Source of the DNA: Rhizobium sp. CCGE531
GTDB taxonomy: Bacteria; Pseudomonadota; Alphaproteobacteria; Rhizobiales; Rhizobiaceae
Length of the DNA: 64,000 nucleotides
NCBI RefSeq assembly: GCF_003627795.1
Contig: NZ_CP032687.1
Span: forward strand, 310,001-374,000
Direction: 5' to 3'
Position numbers and translations under genes: made by a program. Below are positions 44,992 to 54,371 of this stretch, in pieces. The first letter of the stretch is position 1. The number at the start of each line of letters is the position of its first letter. The notes below the pieces were generated by a model. The model was given only the letters and a program-made list of their open reading frames with translations. It was not told the origin of the DNA and made no database searches.

Positions 44992-46323
44992 ATGACCATG
45001 ACAAAAATTCTCCATCGAACGATCGGAACAACTCTGCCAACCGCGGTCGCGGGGGAGGGCATCTACGTCGTGGATAGCGAGGGCAGGAGCTACCTGGATG
45101 GGTCGGGGGGCGCCGCCGTCAGTTGCCTCGGGCACAATCATCCAGAAGTTCTTGACGCAATGAAGCTACAGATGGGTCGGATCAGCTACGCCCATACGTC
45201 GTTCTTCACGACCGACGTCGCCGAGCGGCTTGCCGAGCAATTGGTTGAACTTGCGCCCGAAGGCCTCGATTATGTCTATCTGGTGTCTGGCGGTTCGGAA
45301 GCTGTCGAGGCCGCTCTCAAAATGGCGCGCCAGTATTTTGTCGAAGTCGGGCAGCCGCAGCGGCGCCACATCATCGCACGTCGGCAAAGCTATCACGGCA
45401 ATACGATCGGTGCCTTGGCAACAGGCGGCAATGCCTGGCGCCGTGCCCAGTTCAAGCCGATCTTGCCTGAAACGCATCATGTTTCTCCTTGCTATGCCTA
45501 CCGCGACCTGCAGGTGGGCGAAACGCCGGAGGCTTATGCCGAGCGTCTTGCTGCGGAACTGGAAGACAAGGTTCTTGAACTTGGCGCGGACAAGGTCATG
45601 GCCTTCGTCGCCGAGCCGGTGGTCGGTGCGACGCTGGGTGCCGTTGGCCCGGTTTCGGACTATTTCAAGCGGGTTCGGCAGGTGTGCGACAAGTATGGCA
45701 TCTTGCTGATCCTCGACGAGGTCATGTGCGGAATGGGGCGTACCGGCACAATCTTCGCTATGGAGCAGGAGGGCATTGTCGCGGATCTGGTCACGATTGC
45801 GAAGGGACTGGGCGGCGGCTTTCAGCCGATCGGAGCGGTATTGCTCTCCGAAAAGATCTACCGTGCGTTCGCCGACGGGTCGGGTCTGTTTCAGCATGGA
45901 CATACCTATATCGGACATCCGATCGCAGCAGCGGCAGCCAGTAAGGTGGTTGAAATAATCACGCGCCCGGACATGATGGCAAACGTCATCCGGATGGGCA
46001 AGCGCCTCCAGGCCGGGCTCGATGAGGCACTTGGACAATCACCCTATGTCGGCGACATCCGCGGTCGTGGTCTTTTCCGCGGCGTCGAGATCGTGGCCGA
46101 CAAAGACACCAAGCAACCTTTCGATCCGGCCCGCAAGATGCATTCCCGCATCAAGAAGGAAGCCATGCGCAGAGGCCTTATGTGCTACCCAATGGGCGGT
46201 ACGATCGACGGCGCGCAGGGCGACCACGTGCTGCTAGCACCACCCTACATCATTCAGCCTGAAGAAATCGATTTGATTGTCGAACGGCTTTCCGACGCCA
46301 TCCGCGCCGCAGTAGTAGACTGA
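44992..46323 (+). CDS. Class III PLP aminotransferase (DoeD/omega-aminotransferase type)
   Basis: 443 residues from the ATG at 44992. Class III aminotransferase: GSGGAAVSCLGHNHPEV, the PLP phosphate-binding GGSEAVEAALKMAR, HGNTIGALATGG, LILDEVMCGMGRTG (Asp to the PLP nitrogen) and the Schiff-base Lys in VTIAKGLGGGFQPIG. It moves a terminal or gamma-amino group to an oxo acid. Earlier starts (44917, 44953) are possible, but homologous sequence begins near TKILHRTIG. First gene after the RpiR site, followed 12 bp later by the CMD-like gene. In ectoine breakdown a similar enzyme transaminates diaminobutyrate; here the substrate is open. Confidence 0.88.
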   Translation: MTMTKILHRTIGTTLPTAVAGEGIYVVDSEGRSYLDGSGGAAVSCLGHNHPEVLDAMKLQMGRISYAHTSFFTTDVAERLAEQLVELAPEGLDYVYLVSGGSEAVEAALKMARQYFVEVGQPQRRHIIARRQSYHGNTIGALATGGNAWRRAQFKPILPETHHVSPCYAYRDLQVGETPEAYAERLAAELEDKVLELGADKVMAFVAEPVVGATLGAVGPVSDYFKRVRQVCDKYGILLILDEVMCGMGRTGTIFAMEQEGIVADLVTIAKGLGGGFQPIGAVLLSEKIYRAFADGSGLFQHGHTYIGHPIAAAAASKVVEIITRPDMMANVIRMGKRLQAGLDEALGQSPYVGDIRGRGLFRGVEIVADKDTKQPFDPARKMHSRIKKEAMRRGLMCYPMGGTIDGAQGDHVLLAPPYIIQPEEIDLIVERLSDAIRAAVVD

Positions 46324-46335
46324 GGTTCTCGCGAA

Positions 46336-46872
46336 ATGACAACATCGTCCTGTCCGCCTATCGCTGATGAAAACTGGCCCGCGGAAATCGCGGACATGAA
46401 AACGGGCTTCGCCAGCGCGCTGAACGTCTATCGCACCATGGCTCATCATCCCGCGCTGCTGAGAGCGTGGGCTCCGCTGCGGCAGCATATCGTAAAAGAT
46501 AGTGCGTTAGGTCCGGTCCGGTCCGAGCTCGTGATTTTGCGCGCGGCACATCGTATGGGCTCCGCCTATGAGTGGTCCCACCATGTAAGCCGCGCTCGCG
46601 CTCTTGGTATTTCCGATGCGCGAATCCGGAGTATGGCTGGAACTCCCGATGGCGAAGACGGCGTACTTGCCGGTGCTGTCGACGCGCTATTTGACGGCGC
46701 ACGTCTGCCTTCGCATCTCGAGCAAGCTATTGCTGCGAGCATAGGTCGGCAAGCCGTGTTCGACCTTATGGCGACCGTCGGCTTCTATTCGGTGCTCGGT
46801 TTCATATTGATGACTTTCGACACGCCGATCGACCAAGACGTTGTCGACGAGATGGCTGAACACCCAATCTGA
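46336..46872 (+). CDS. Carboxymuconolactone decarboxylase-like protein
   Basis: 178 residues of the CMD/AhpD-like fold: LVILRAAHRMGSAYEWSHHVSRARALGI. The Cys pair that gives AhpD peroxidase activity (CxxC) is absent: the place reads GSAYEWSHH, as in many CMD-like proteins of unknown role with a conserved EWxxH. It starts 12 bp after the aminotransferase stop, in the same operon. Its function in the pathway is unknown; decarboxylation or redox protection are the family alternatives. Confidence 0.8.
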   Translation: MTTSSCPPIADENWPAEIADMKTGFASALNVYRTMAHHPALLRAWAPLRQHIVKDSALGPVRSELVILRAAHRMGSAYEWSHHVSRARALGISDARIRSMAGTPDGEDGVLAGAVDALFDGARLPSHLEQAIAASIGRQAVFDLMATVGFYSVLGFILMTFDTPIDQDVVDEMAEHPI

Positions 46873-47044
46873 TGGAGCAAAAAACGAGAGTTCGGCCTTC
46901 CGATCCAGCCGTGCCCTTAGGCTGCAGGTTCAAGCGTGGAGCCGATCAGGAGCCGATCAATACAGGGATAACGACGGCCCGCTTTGCCCCCTGACAGACG
47001 GGGAAATATTGGCGCGGCAGCCGCGGCCGAATGGGAGATCAAGA

Positions 47045-48223
47045 ATGATAAAAGAATTGCACTTCGCACTGGGAGAATTCCAGACCCGTCTAGCAGCCGT
47101 TAAAAAGGAAATGGCGAAGAGAGAGATTGACATCCTCCTCCTCTCAGAACCGCCGAACCAGAACTACCTTACCGGCTATAATGCGTATTCCTTCTACACA
47201 CCGCAAATGGTGATTGTGGCGCAAGACCACGCAGAACCGATTTGGATCGGCCGTTTCATGGACCGTGTTTCGGCTTCCATGACCACCTATCTGGCCGAGG
47301 ACAATATCCGAGCCTATCCCGACACCTATGTTCAATCGGCAACGCTGTCGGCCTATACTTTCATGGCCGATATCGTGAAGGAGCTCGGAGGGGAAAAGGC
47401 GCGTATCGGCGTCGAGATGGGGGGATATTACTATCCGGCCCGCGGCCACGCAGATCTCACGCGAGCCTTGCCGAATGCAGAGTTCGTCGACGCCGATCTT
47501 CTTGTTGGATGGATCCGGCTCGTAAAGAGCCCAGCCGAGGTGGCCATTATGCATCAAGCTGGCCAGCTTGCGGATGCCGCCATGACGCGCGTCATCGATA
47601 TGGTGCAAGCCGGGGTCCGTGAGTGCGATATTGCTGCTGCGATCTATCACCAGCAGATTTCGGGCACGCCCGAGTTCGGTGGCGACTATCCTTGTTGCCC
47701 CCCCGATTTGTGCATTGGCGAACGCTCAATCGCGCCGCATGCCGCCTGGACGGACGACCCCCTGCCGGAGTCCACCGTTGTCAACCTGGAACTGAACGGT
47801 TGCCGGCATCGCTACCAGGTCAACCTGGCGCGCACGATCGTCGTCGGCCAGCCTTCATCCGCTTTCCTGAACCTGTCGGAAATCGCTGTTGAGGCCTTGA
47901 ATGCCGGGCTGGAAGCAGTTCGGCCCGGTCGCACCTGCTCGCAGGTCGATGCCGACTTCCGCAAGGCGCTTGCCCGCCACGGGATCGAGAAAGAGTCTCG
48001 CATTGGTTATCCGACCGGCATTGGGTTCCCTCCGGCCTCAGGCGAACGAACGGCAAGCATTCGCAAGGGCGACGAAACCGTACTCAAGCCGGGTATGGTG
48101 TTCCACATGATGCCTGGCCTGTGGCTCGACAATGTCGGGATCACGATCACACAGAGCTTTGCGGTCTCCGAAACGGGTTACGAGCCCCTGACGAAGACGC
48201 CGCGCAAGCTCTTCGTCAAATAG
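47045..48223 (+). CDS. M24-family protein 2 (ectoine-hydrolase/DoeA-like)
   Basis: 392 residues, the length of DoeA/EutD-type proteins. N-terminal creatinase domain (EPPNQNYLTGYNAYSFYTPQ) and pita-bread domain (GGDYPCCPPDLCIG..., YPTGIGFPP, PGMVFHMMPGLW, ITITQSF). The aminopeptidase metal site is changed: the two Asp positions read E and N in VVNLELNGCRHRYQVNLART, which fits a metal-free creatinase-like hydrolase. Ectoine hydrolase opens the cyclic amidine of ectoine; another ring or amide substrate is possible. I choose the ATG at 47045 with GGGAGAT before it over the GTG/TTG extension to 46841. It resembles y4tL/y4tM of NGR234 from memory. Confidence 0.85.
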   Translation: MIKELHFALGEFQTRLAAVKKEMAKREIDILLLSEPPNQNYLTGYNAYSFYTPQMVIVAQDHAEPIWIGRFMDRVSASMTTYLAEDNIRAYPDTYVQSATLSAYTFMADIVKELGGEKARIGVEMGGYYYPARGHADLTRALPNAEFVDADLLVGWIRLVKSPAEVAIMHQAGQLADAAMTRVIDMVQAGVRECDIAAAIYHQQISGTPEFGGDYPCCPPDLCIGERSIAPHAAWTDDPLPESTVVNLELNGCRHRYQVNLARTIVVGQPSSAFLNLSEIAVEALNAGLEAVRPGRTCSQVDADFRKALARHGIEKESRIGYPTGIGFPPASGERTASIRKGDETVLKPGMVFHMMPGLWLDNVGITITQSFAVSETGYEPLTKTPRKLFVK

Positions 48224-48404
48224 AGACTGTATCCGGTGCATACTCGTCTGGTTCCAGCATGTCTGCTTCGTTTCCGAAATGGCCTAACCAGTTCGGACGA
48301 GTATCTGCGCCGGGAACGTCGAAGCAACCGGCCTATGCCAGGTCGCATCGGCGCTGCAGGGCTCCGCGCGGGCTCCCCAGGTTCTTGTTTCGGGGAGGTA
48401 GGTG

Positions 48405-48872
48405 ATGGTTGAACTCGATCGCGCCGACATTGCGCTTCTCCAAGCCGTTCAGAAAAACAACCGGCTGACCTCTGAAGAACTCGCGGGGATGGTCCACCTC
48501 TCGCCGACGGCGTGCCAACGGCGTTTGAGAAGGTTGCGCAACGAGGGCGTCATCGAGGGAGACGTTTCCATCGTCTCGCCCAAAGCAGTCGGACGACACA
48601 TCACCATGATCGTCATGGTGTCCCTTGAACGGGAAAGGGCCGACATCGTCGATCGATTCAAGGCTGCGATACGAAATACGCGTGAGGTGATGATGGGTTT
48701 CTACGTAACGGGAGATGCCGACTTCATGCTCGTGATTACCGCGAAAGATATGCAGGACTACGAGCACTTCACGCGCCGGTTTTTCTATGAAAACGCAGAT
48801 ATCAAAGGCTTCAAGACCATGGTTGTGATGGACCGTCTCAAGGCCAGCTTCGCTATCCCGCTCGAGGTGTAG
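48405..48872 (+). CDS. Lrp/AsnC-family transcriptional regulator
   Basis: 155 residues. AsnC-type helix-turn-helix (LDRADIALLQAVQKNNRLTSEELA...LSPTACQRRLRRLRNEGVI, given in parts) and a RAM ligand-binding domain (VTGDADFMLVITAKDMQDYEHF). Such regulators sense amino acids and commonly control the neighbouring catabolic genes. A GGGAGG ribosome site lies before the ATG at 48405; a GTG three bases earlier is equally readable. It lies between the M24 and M20 genes on the same strand and is the likely local regulator of 49014-55427, in addition to RpiR. AsnC/Lrp proteins also sit beside eut and doe clusters. Confidence 0.92.
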   Translation: MVELDRADIALLQAVQKNNRLTSEELAGMVHLSPTACQRRLRRLRNEGVIEGDVSIVSPKAVGRHITMIVMVSLERERADIVDRFKAAIRNTREVMMGFYVTGDADFMLVITAKDMQDYEHFTRRFFYENADIKGFKTMVVMDRLKASFAIPLEV

Positions 48873-49013
48873 TGATGATGTCGCAGCGACGGATCCAGTG
48901 TCACCTCCATTTATGCAGGGACCCTGCGTGATGTGCATTCGAATCGACGGGCCGCGCAGCTCCGCTGCTAGGTGCAACAACAGACACCATGACGACTAGA
49001 CCAGGAGACCACC

Positions 49014-50198
49014 ATGAACATGCCTACCAACAACTTCCTCTCCGAGGTCGAGCGTAACGCAGTCGTCGAGATGCGGCACGCCATGCATCGCGAGCCCGAA
49101 CTTTCCAACAACGAGTGGAAGACCCAGAAGCGGATTATCGAGACCTTGGCCGCCTTCGGCCTGACCGAAGCAAAGACGTTTCACAAGACCGGTGTCTATG
49201 TCGATATCCAGGGCTTGGCCCCAGGCGCAAATCGTTCGATCGCGATGCGCGGAGACATCGACGCGCTTCCCATTCAGGAAGCCCGCGACGACCTGCCGTA
49301 TCGGTCGCAAGTGCCAGGCGTCATGCATGCGTGCGGTCATGACATGCATGGCTCAATCGCCTTGGGAACGGCGCTCGCTTTCCATCGCATGCGCGAAAAT
49401 TTCTCAGGCAGGCTGCGAGTGTTCTTTCAACCCGCTGAAGAAGCAGAACCACTTGGCGGCCGGACTGTCGTTGAAGAAAACTTGCTAGACGGGTTCGACG
49501 CCGCAGTGGGATTTCATGTCCGCACTGACATTCCAGCCGGCTCCTATGGCGCCCGTGCGGGCGCCGTAACAAAGTCAGCGGATCAGTTCTCGCTCGAAGC
49601 TATCGGGACGATGGCACACGGCGCCAAGCCTCACTTGGGCGTGGACGCGATCGCGATAGCAGGCGCCTTCATCAACGAAGTTCAGAAGGTGGTGTCGCGC
49701 GAAATGCCGGTTGACGATGGCGCTGTCGTTACGATCGGCACGATCCACGGCGGGGAAGCGACGAACATAATCTGCCCTTCGGTCACAATGACCGGAACGA
49801 TCCGGACGAGCAGTCCCGAGAGGAGAAAGTTGCTGGTTCAACGGGTGCGCGAAATTGCCGAGGGCGTTGCTGCGATCCATCGAGGCCGGGCCGAATTTAG
49901 CTCACACGCGGGCGAGCCTCCTGTGGTCAACGACAACTCAATGGTCGAGCGATTCAAGCAGATCGTCGTGCAGTCCGATGGCGAGGACAAATATATCGAG
50001 GGTTCGGCAAGCTCCGGCAGCGATGACTTTGGTTTTTACTCCGGCTGCATCCCGTCAATCTATTTCTGGTTCGGCAGCAAGGAGCCGGGAAACGAATCCG
50101 GCGTCCATACGCCGACGTTCGGGGTGTCCGACCAGACTCTCGTCCCGACAACCGAGCTGGCGATCCGCTACTGCTGGGAACTCTTTCAAAGCGCGTAA
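49014..50198 (+). CDS. M20-family amidohydrolase (hippurate hydrolase/aminoacylase type)
   Basis: 394 residues. Peptidase M20D features: RGDIDALPIQE (first metal Asp region), MHACGHDMHGSIALG with metal Cys and His, FQPAEEAEPLGGR with the catalytic Glu pair, GFHVRTD, a dimerisation domain (about 185-300, SLEAIGTMAHGAKPHLGVDAI) and the last His in GVHTPTFGVSD. It removes acyl groups from N-acyl amino acids or related amides. Starts ATG with AGGAGACC upstream. In a typical ectoine pathway the N-acetyl-diaminobutyrate deacetylase is a different (AstE-like) enzyme; this one could take its place. Similar to y4tI of NGR234 from memory. Confidence 0.9.
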   Translation: MNMPTNNFLSEVERNAVVEMRHAMHREPELSNNEWKTQKRIIETLAAFGLTEAKTFHKTGVYVDIQGLAPGANRSIAMRGDIDALPIQEARDDLPYRSQVPGVMHACGHDMHGSIALGTALAFHRMRENFSGRLRVFFQPAEEAEPLGGRTVVEENLLDGFDAAVGFHVRTDIPAGSYGARAGAVTKSADQFSLEAIGTMAHGAKPHLGVDAIAIAGAFINEVQKVVSREMPVDDGAVVTIGTIHGGEATNIICPSVTMTGTIRTSSPERRKLLVQRVREIAEGVAAIHRGRAEFSSHAGEPPVVNDNSMVERFKQIVVQSDGEDKYIEGSASSGSDDFGFYSGCIPSIYFWFGSKEPGNESGVHTPTFGVSDQTLVPTTELAIRYCWELFQSA

Positions 50199-50227
50199 CG
50201 CGCGGCTGGTGCGGAGGGAGGACCTTG

Positions 50228-51217
50228 ATGATTGACCTCGACGACATTGAAGGCGCAAAACGGCGCATCAAAGATCACATACTCACTACGCCGCTCGCGC
50301 ATTCTCCGTCTCTGTCGAACTGTTGCGCTGTGCCCGTATATCTAAAGCTGGAGCACCATCAGACGACAGGCAGTTTCAAGCTGCGCGGCGCCTTCAATGC
50401 CATTCTTCAACTGTCCGCGGACGAGCGGGCACGCGGCGTTGTGGCCGCGTCGACGGGCAATCACGGTCGTGCTCTGTCGTTCGCAGCCAACACGTGTGGT
50501 GTGACGGCCACGATCTGCATGTCGAACCTGGTCCCCGAAAACAAGGTCTCGGAAATTCGCCGGTTAGGTGCCGAGGTCCGTATCGTCGGAAAATCCCAGG
50601 ATGACGCTCAGGAAGAGGCCGAGAGGTTGGCGGGCGAGGGACGGTGCCTCGTCCCGCCGTTCGATCACCCGGCAATCATTGCCGGTCAAGGAACGCTAGG
50701 GCTAGAAATCGTCGAAGCGTTGCCGGACGTGGCGACTGTGCTCATCCAGCTCTCGGGGGGCGGTTTGGCTTCTGGGGTGGCGGCAGCCGTGAAAAGCCAG
50801 CGGCCGGATGTGCGTATCATTGGGCTCACGATGGATCGCGGCGCTGCGATGAAGGCAAGCCTTGATGCAGGTCGCCCGGTGCAGGTCGATGAGTTTGAAA
50901 GTCTGGCGGATTCGCTCGGCGGCGGGATTGGCCTCGCCAATCAATGGACTTTTCCCATGTGCCGCGACCTCTTGGACGATGTCATTTTGTTGAGCGAAGC
51001 CGAAATAGCGGCTGGCATCCGACATGCATACCTCCAGGAGCGCGAGATCGTCGAAGGCGCAGGGGCGATTGGCATCGCGGCGCTCCTGGCGAACAAAGTG
51101 CGCAACCTTCATGGACCCGTCGTGACTGTGCTGTCGGGCCGCAACATCGATATGAATTTACATCGTCGCGTCGTGAGCGATGAGACAGCAGATATTATTG
51201 CGAGGACCACGTCATGA
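50228..51217 (+). CDS. eutB: EutB-like threonine/serine dehydratase family enzyme
   Basis: 329 residues. Fold-type II PLP enzyme: Schiff-base Lys in TGSFKLRGAFNAI (about 57), VAASTGNHGRALSFAA, VLIQLSGGGLASGVAAAVKS (phosphate cup) and GAGAIGIAALLANKV. The family removes ammonia or water from hydroxy-amino acids. In hydroxyectoine use, EutB is proposed to dehydrate or isomerise a hydroxy-diaminobutyrate intermediate. I start at the ATG 50228 with GGAGGGAGG upstream. The stop overlaps the EutC start by 4 bp (ATGA), so both are translated together. Confidence 0.82.
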   Translation: MIDLDDIEGAKRRIKDHILTTPLAHSPSLSNCCAVPVYLKLEHHQTTGSFKLRGAFNAILQLSADERARGVVAASTGNHGRALSFAANTCGVTATICMSNLVPENKVSEIRRLGAEVRIVGKSQDDAQEEAERLAGEGRCLVPPFDHPAIIAGQGTLGLEIVEALPDVATVLIQLSGGGLASGVAAAVKSQRPDVRIIGLTMDRGAAMKASLDAGRPVQVDEFESLADSLGGGIGLANQWTFPMCRDLLDDVILLSEAEIAAGIRHAYLQEREIVEGAGAIGIAALLANKVRNLHGPVVTVLSGRNIDMNLHRRVVSDETADIIARTTS

Positions 51218-52203
51218 GATCGATGACCATTTTGACTGAACGGCAACTGAGAGATCTGGTGACTCTTGATCTGGAGGCTGTGCGTTGCGTGGAAGAGGCA
51301 TTTCGCACGCTTGCAACAAAAAAAGTGGTGATGCCGCCAATTCTTCGCCTCGATATTTTGGAGCATCGCGGTGAGGTTGACGTCAAGACGGCCTACGTAC
51401 CTGGTCTCGATGGCTTCGCCATCAAGATCAGCCCCGGCTTTTTCGGCAATCCCGAAATTGGCTTGCCCAGTACAAACGGCCTTATGGTTTTGCTGTCAAG
51501 CAAGACCGGTTTGGTTCAAGCATTGTTGCTGGATAATGGTTATCTCACCGATGTTCGGACGGCCGCAGCAGGTGCCGTGGCTGCAATGCACCTCGCTCGC
51601 AAAGACGCGTCGGTGGCTGCTGTCTTTGGCGCTGGTATGCAGGCGCGCCTACAGTTGCAGGCGCTCATGCTGGTCCGACAAATTCGTGAGGCGCGGATTT
51701 GGGCGCGTGACGCTGCCAAAGCCAACAAGACGGCCCGAGAACTGTCTGACCAATTGGGCATCAGCGTCATCGCTTCCGATAGCCGGGAAGCAGCCGTTGC
51801 CGGTGCGCATGTGATCATCACCACAACGCCGGCTGATCAGCCGATCCTGGAAGCTCGATGGCTCGAACAAGGACAGCACATCACGGCGATGGGCTCCGAT
51901 GCCGAACACAAGAACGAAGTAGAGGCCGAGGCTATTGCGCGCGCCGATCTCTACGTGGCTGACAGCCTCGCTCAGACGCGACGCCTCGGTGAGTTGCATC
52001 ACGCGATTGAGGCGGGGGCTGTCGCGGAAGATCGTGCCCTTCGAGAACTCGGCCAGATTGTTGCCGGTGCTGTGGCTGGACGCACCGACGATCGCCAGAT
52101 CACGATCGCCGATCTGACCGGGACGGGTATTCAAGACACTGCCATTGCAAATCTTGCTTTCGCAAGAGCGCTGGCCGTCAAAGCCGGAACAACAATAGAC
52201 TGA
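51214..52203 (+). CDS. eutC: EutC-like ornithine cyclodeaminase/mu-crystallin family enzyme
   Basis: 329 residues. OCD/mu-crystallin fold: substrate-side PPILRLDI, DVKTAYVPGLDGFAIKISPGFF, the Rossmann motif VAAVFGAGMQARLQLQAL, ITTTPADQPIL and HITAMGSDAEHKNEV, NAD-linked. Members deaminate ornithine, reduce cyclic imines or act as amino-acid dehydrogenases. It forms a coupled pair with EutB (4-bp overlap), as in ectoine clusters where EutC is thought to act after EutB. The exact reaction is not shown by sequence. Confidence 0.82.
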   Translation: MRSMTILTERQLRDLVTLDLEAVRCVEEAFRTLATKKVVMPPILRLDILEHRGEVDVKTAYVPGLDGFAIKISPGFFGNPEIGLPSTNGLMVLLSSKTGLVQALLLDNGYLTDVRTAAAGAVAAMHLARKDASVAAVFGAGMQARLQLQALMLVRQIREARIWARDAAKANKTARELSDQLGISVIASDSREAAVAGAHVIITTTPADQPILEARWLEQGQHITAMGSDAEHKNEVEAEAIARADLYVADSLAQTRRLGELHHAIEAGAVAEDRALRELGQIVAGAVAGRTDDRQITIADLTGTGIQDTAIANLAFARALAVKAGTTID

Positions 52204-52324
52204 TGACGTGCCTGGGCCGGCACTGAAGTCGGTGGCCGCCTGGGCGTGAGGCGCAGTCGAGCAAGTTCACACGTCTTACGATACTCGCATTGACCAAACC
52301 CGTCCGAAATCGAGGAACTTCATC

Positions 52325-53041
52325 ATGACTTCGCAAAGCAGCACTGTTCTTGGACTACTTGAGCTGGATGAAGGCGTGTCACCAGACAGTCCGCTTCTTA
52401 GCCCGCGCGAAGGATCCCTATTGCACCCGGCAACGTTTGGCGGGCCTGTGATCACGGAAATGGTGGAAGGCGCCTTTGCAGATGTTGTCATTCGAGGTGA
52501 TGCTTCGCTGGAACACGCCTGCATTGCGGCTGCACAGCGATTGGTCGATCGAGGTGCCAACGTTGTTGCCGCTGACTGCGGCTTCCTTATCCGCCACCAG
52601 TCTGCAATCTCTGCAGCAGTCAATGTACCCGTCATAACCTCAAGCCTTCTACTCATTCCGACTTTGTTACGTCAGCTATCGCCCGCGAAAAAGCTCGCGG
52701 TATTAACAGCGGATTCGCGACATTGCACCGAAGACCTGTTGGGCATCCAGCACCCGGCGGATCGGAAGCGCGTGGTCGTCGGAGGCATCGAAGGTGGCGT
52801 ATACGTGCGCAATGCCGTGGCGCGGCCGTTCGTGCGGACAGCGCTGGATCAGATCCAGCAGGAGGTCGGTGCCCGTATCGATCAACTGCGCTCCGACCAC
52901 CCCGAGATTGCGATGATACTCTTCGAGTGCACTGGCTTCCCTGTCGTTGCAAATGCCCTTCGGCTGAAGACAGAACTGCCCATCTACGACATTACCGACC
53001 TCTGCAAACTGACGCTTGCGACTGTGACCGCCCGCGTCTGA
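52325..53041 (+). CDS. Asp/Glu racemase superfamily protein (EutA-like position)
   Basis: 238 residues. Asp/Glu racemase-like fold with both expected catalytic Cys: VVAADCGFLIRHQ (about residue 88) and MILFECTGFPVVANAL (about 200). Relatives include hydantoin racemase, maleate isomerase and arylmalonate decarboxylase; EutA of ectoine clusters belongs to this superfamily. It lies 121 bp after EutC and 30 bp before the next M24 gene, on the same strand. It could epimerise an intermediate. ATG start at 52325; the ribosome binding site is weak. Confidence 0.78.
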   Translation: MTSQSSTVLGLLELDEGVSPDSPLLSPREGSLLHPATFGGPVITEMVEGAFADVVIRGDASLEHACIAAAQRLVDRGANVVAADCGFLIRHQSAISAAVNVPVITSSLLLIPTLLRQLSPAKKLAVLTADSRHCTEDLLGIQHPADRKRVVVGGIEGGVYVRNAVARPFVRTALDQIQQEVGARIDQLRSDHPEIAMILFECTGFPVVANALRLKTELPIYDITDLCKLTLATVTARV

Positions 53042-53071
53042 CTTAGCGCATCCAAATCTAAAGGAACTGAA

Positions 53072-54253
53072 ATGTCTGACGAGAAACTACGGTTCGAACT
53101 TTCTGAATACAGAACACGCCTCGAGAAGGCGCGCAGCGCCATGGAGCGAGCTGGCATAGACGTACTGGTCGTTACCGATCCCGCTAACATGGGCTGGCTT
53201 ACCGGTTACGAGGGCAACTCGTTCTACGTGCCACAATGTGTTGTTGTGTCAAAGGACAAGGATCCCCTCTGGTTCGGCCGTGGTCAGGATGCCAATGGAT
53301 GCCGTCGCACGGCATATATCGGCGAGGATCGGATCAGGTGGTACGAGGACCACTACGTTCAGTCAGACACCTTGCACCCCATGACCGTTCTTGGCCAGTT
53401 CCTCACGGATGAGGGGCACGGTTCAGCCATAATCGGTCTGGAGAAGGACAGCTACTATTTCTCACCGGCCGGTTTCGAAGCCCTTACAGCCGCACTTCCC
53501 AACGCGCGCTTCAAAAACGCCATGCGCATGATCAACTGGGAACGCATCGTCAAATCCCCTCGTGAAATCGAATATATGCGCGGCGCCGGCAAGATTGTCG
53601 AAGCGATGTATGAGCGCATCACAGAGGTGCTGCGGCCGGGAGTAAAACAGTCGGACATAATCGCTGAAATTTCCTATGTTGGCACCCGTGGTGTGGGCGA
53701 CTACTGGGGAGATTATCCGTCAGCCGTACCCAACCTTGGCGCCGGTGCCGATGCCTCAGCTCCTCATCTGACGTGGACTGATAAGCCCATTCGCGCGAAC
53801 GAAAGCATCTTCTTTGAACTTGCTGGTGTACACAAACGGTACCACTGCCCGCTCTCTCGGTCGTACTATCTCGGTAAGCCGAGCCAGCAAATGCTGGATG
53901 CTGAGAAGGCCGTTTTGGAAGGCATGAGCGCCGGCCTTGAGAAGGCTGTGGTGGGAAATTACTGCGAAGATATCGCTCTGGCCTACGGAAATGCCCTTGC
54001 GAAATACGGTCTGAAGAAGGCAAGCCGCGCCGGCTACTCCATTGGCATGGGATACCCGCCGGCGTGGGGCGAGAACTCCGCCAGCTTCCGCGACGGTGAT
54101 AAGACCGAGCTGCGCCCAGGCATGACATTTCATTTCATGTCCGGGCTTTGGTACGACGACTGGGGTATCGAAATTACCGAAAGTTTCTTGATCACGGAGG
54201 GCGAAGTCGAATTCCTGTCCAATGTCCCCCGCAAGTTGCTCGTTATCGAGTGA
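53072..54253 (+). CDS. M24-family protein 3 (ectoine-hydrolase/DoeA-like)
   Basis: 393 residues, related to 47045-48223 along its length (LVVTDPANMGWLTGYEGNSFYVPQ, GIDRNMARKYGL-type middle, GDYWGDYPSAVPNLG, YSIGMGYPPAWGENSASF, PGMTFHFMSGLW, IEITESFL). The metal Asp positions are replaced (FFELAGVHKRYHCPLSRS reads E and P), so a metal-independent creatinase-like mechanism is likely. It sits where EutD lies in eutABCD clusters. With proteins 1 and 2 there are three M24 members in 17 kb, possibly for stereo- or ring-variants of a substrate. AAGGAACTGAA precedes the ATG. Confidence 0.86.
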   Translation: MSDEKLRFELSEYRTRLEKARSAMERAGIDVLVVTDPANMGWLTGYEGNSFYVPQCVVVSKDKDPLWFGRGQDANGCRRTAYIGEDRIRWYEDHYVQSDTLHPMTVLGQFLTDEGHGSAIIGLEKDSYYFSPAGFEALTAALPNARFKNAMRMINWERIVKSPREIEYMRGAGKIVEAMYERITEVLRPGVKQSDIIAEISYVGTRGVGDYWGDYPSAVPNLGAGADASAPHLTWTDKPIRANESIFFELAGVHKRYHCPLSRSYYLGKPSQQMLDAEKAVLEGMSAGLEKAVVGNYCEDIALAYGNALAKYGLKKASRAGYSIGMGYPPAWGENSASFRDGDKTELRPGMTFHFMSGLWYDDWGIEITESFLITEGEVEFLSNVPRKLLVIE

Positions 54254-54371
54254 GTCCAATCCCCGGGCGAAATCGTGATCCACAATGCGCCCGGTGACGC
54301 CTTGCCACAAGGAGGCGTGGCTTCCTTGAATTGGACACCTCAAGTGCGAAAGAAACGATGAGGAAAGTCGC

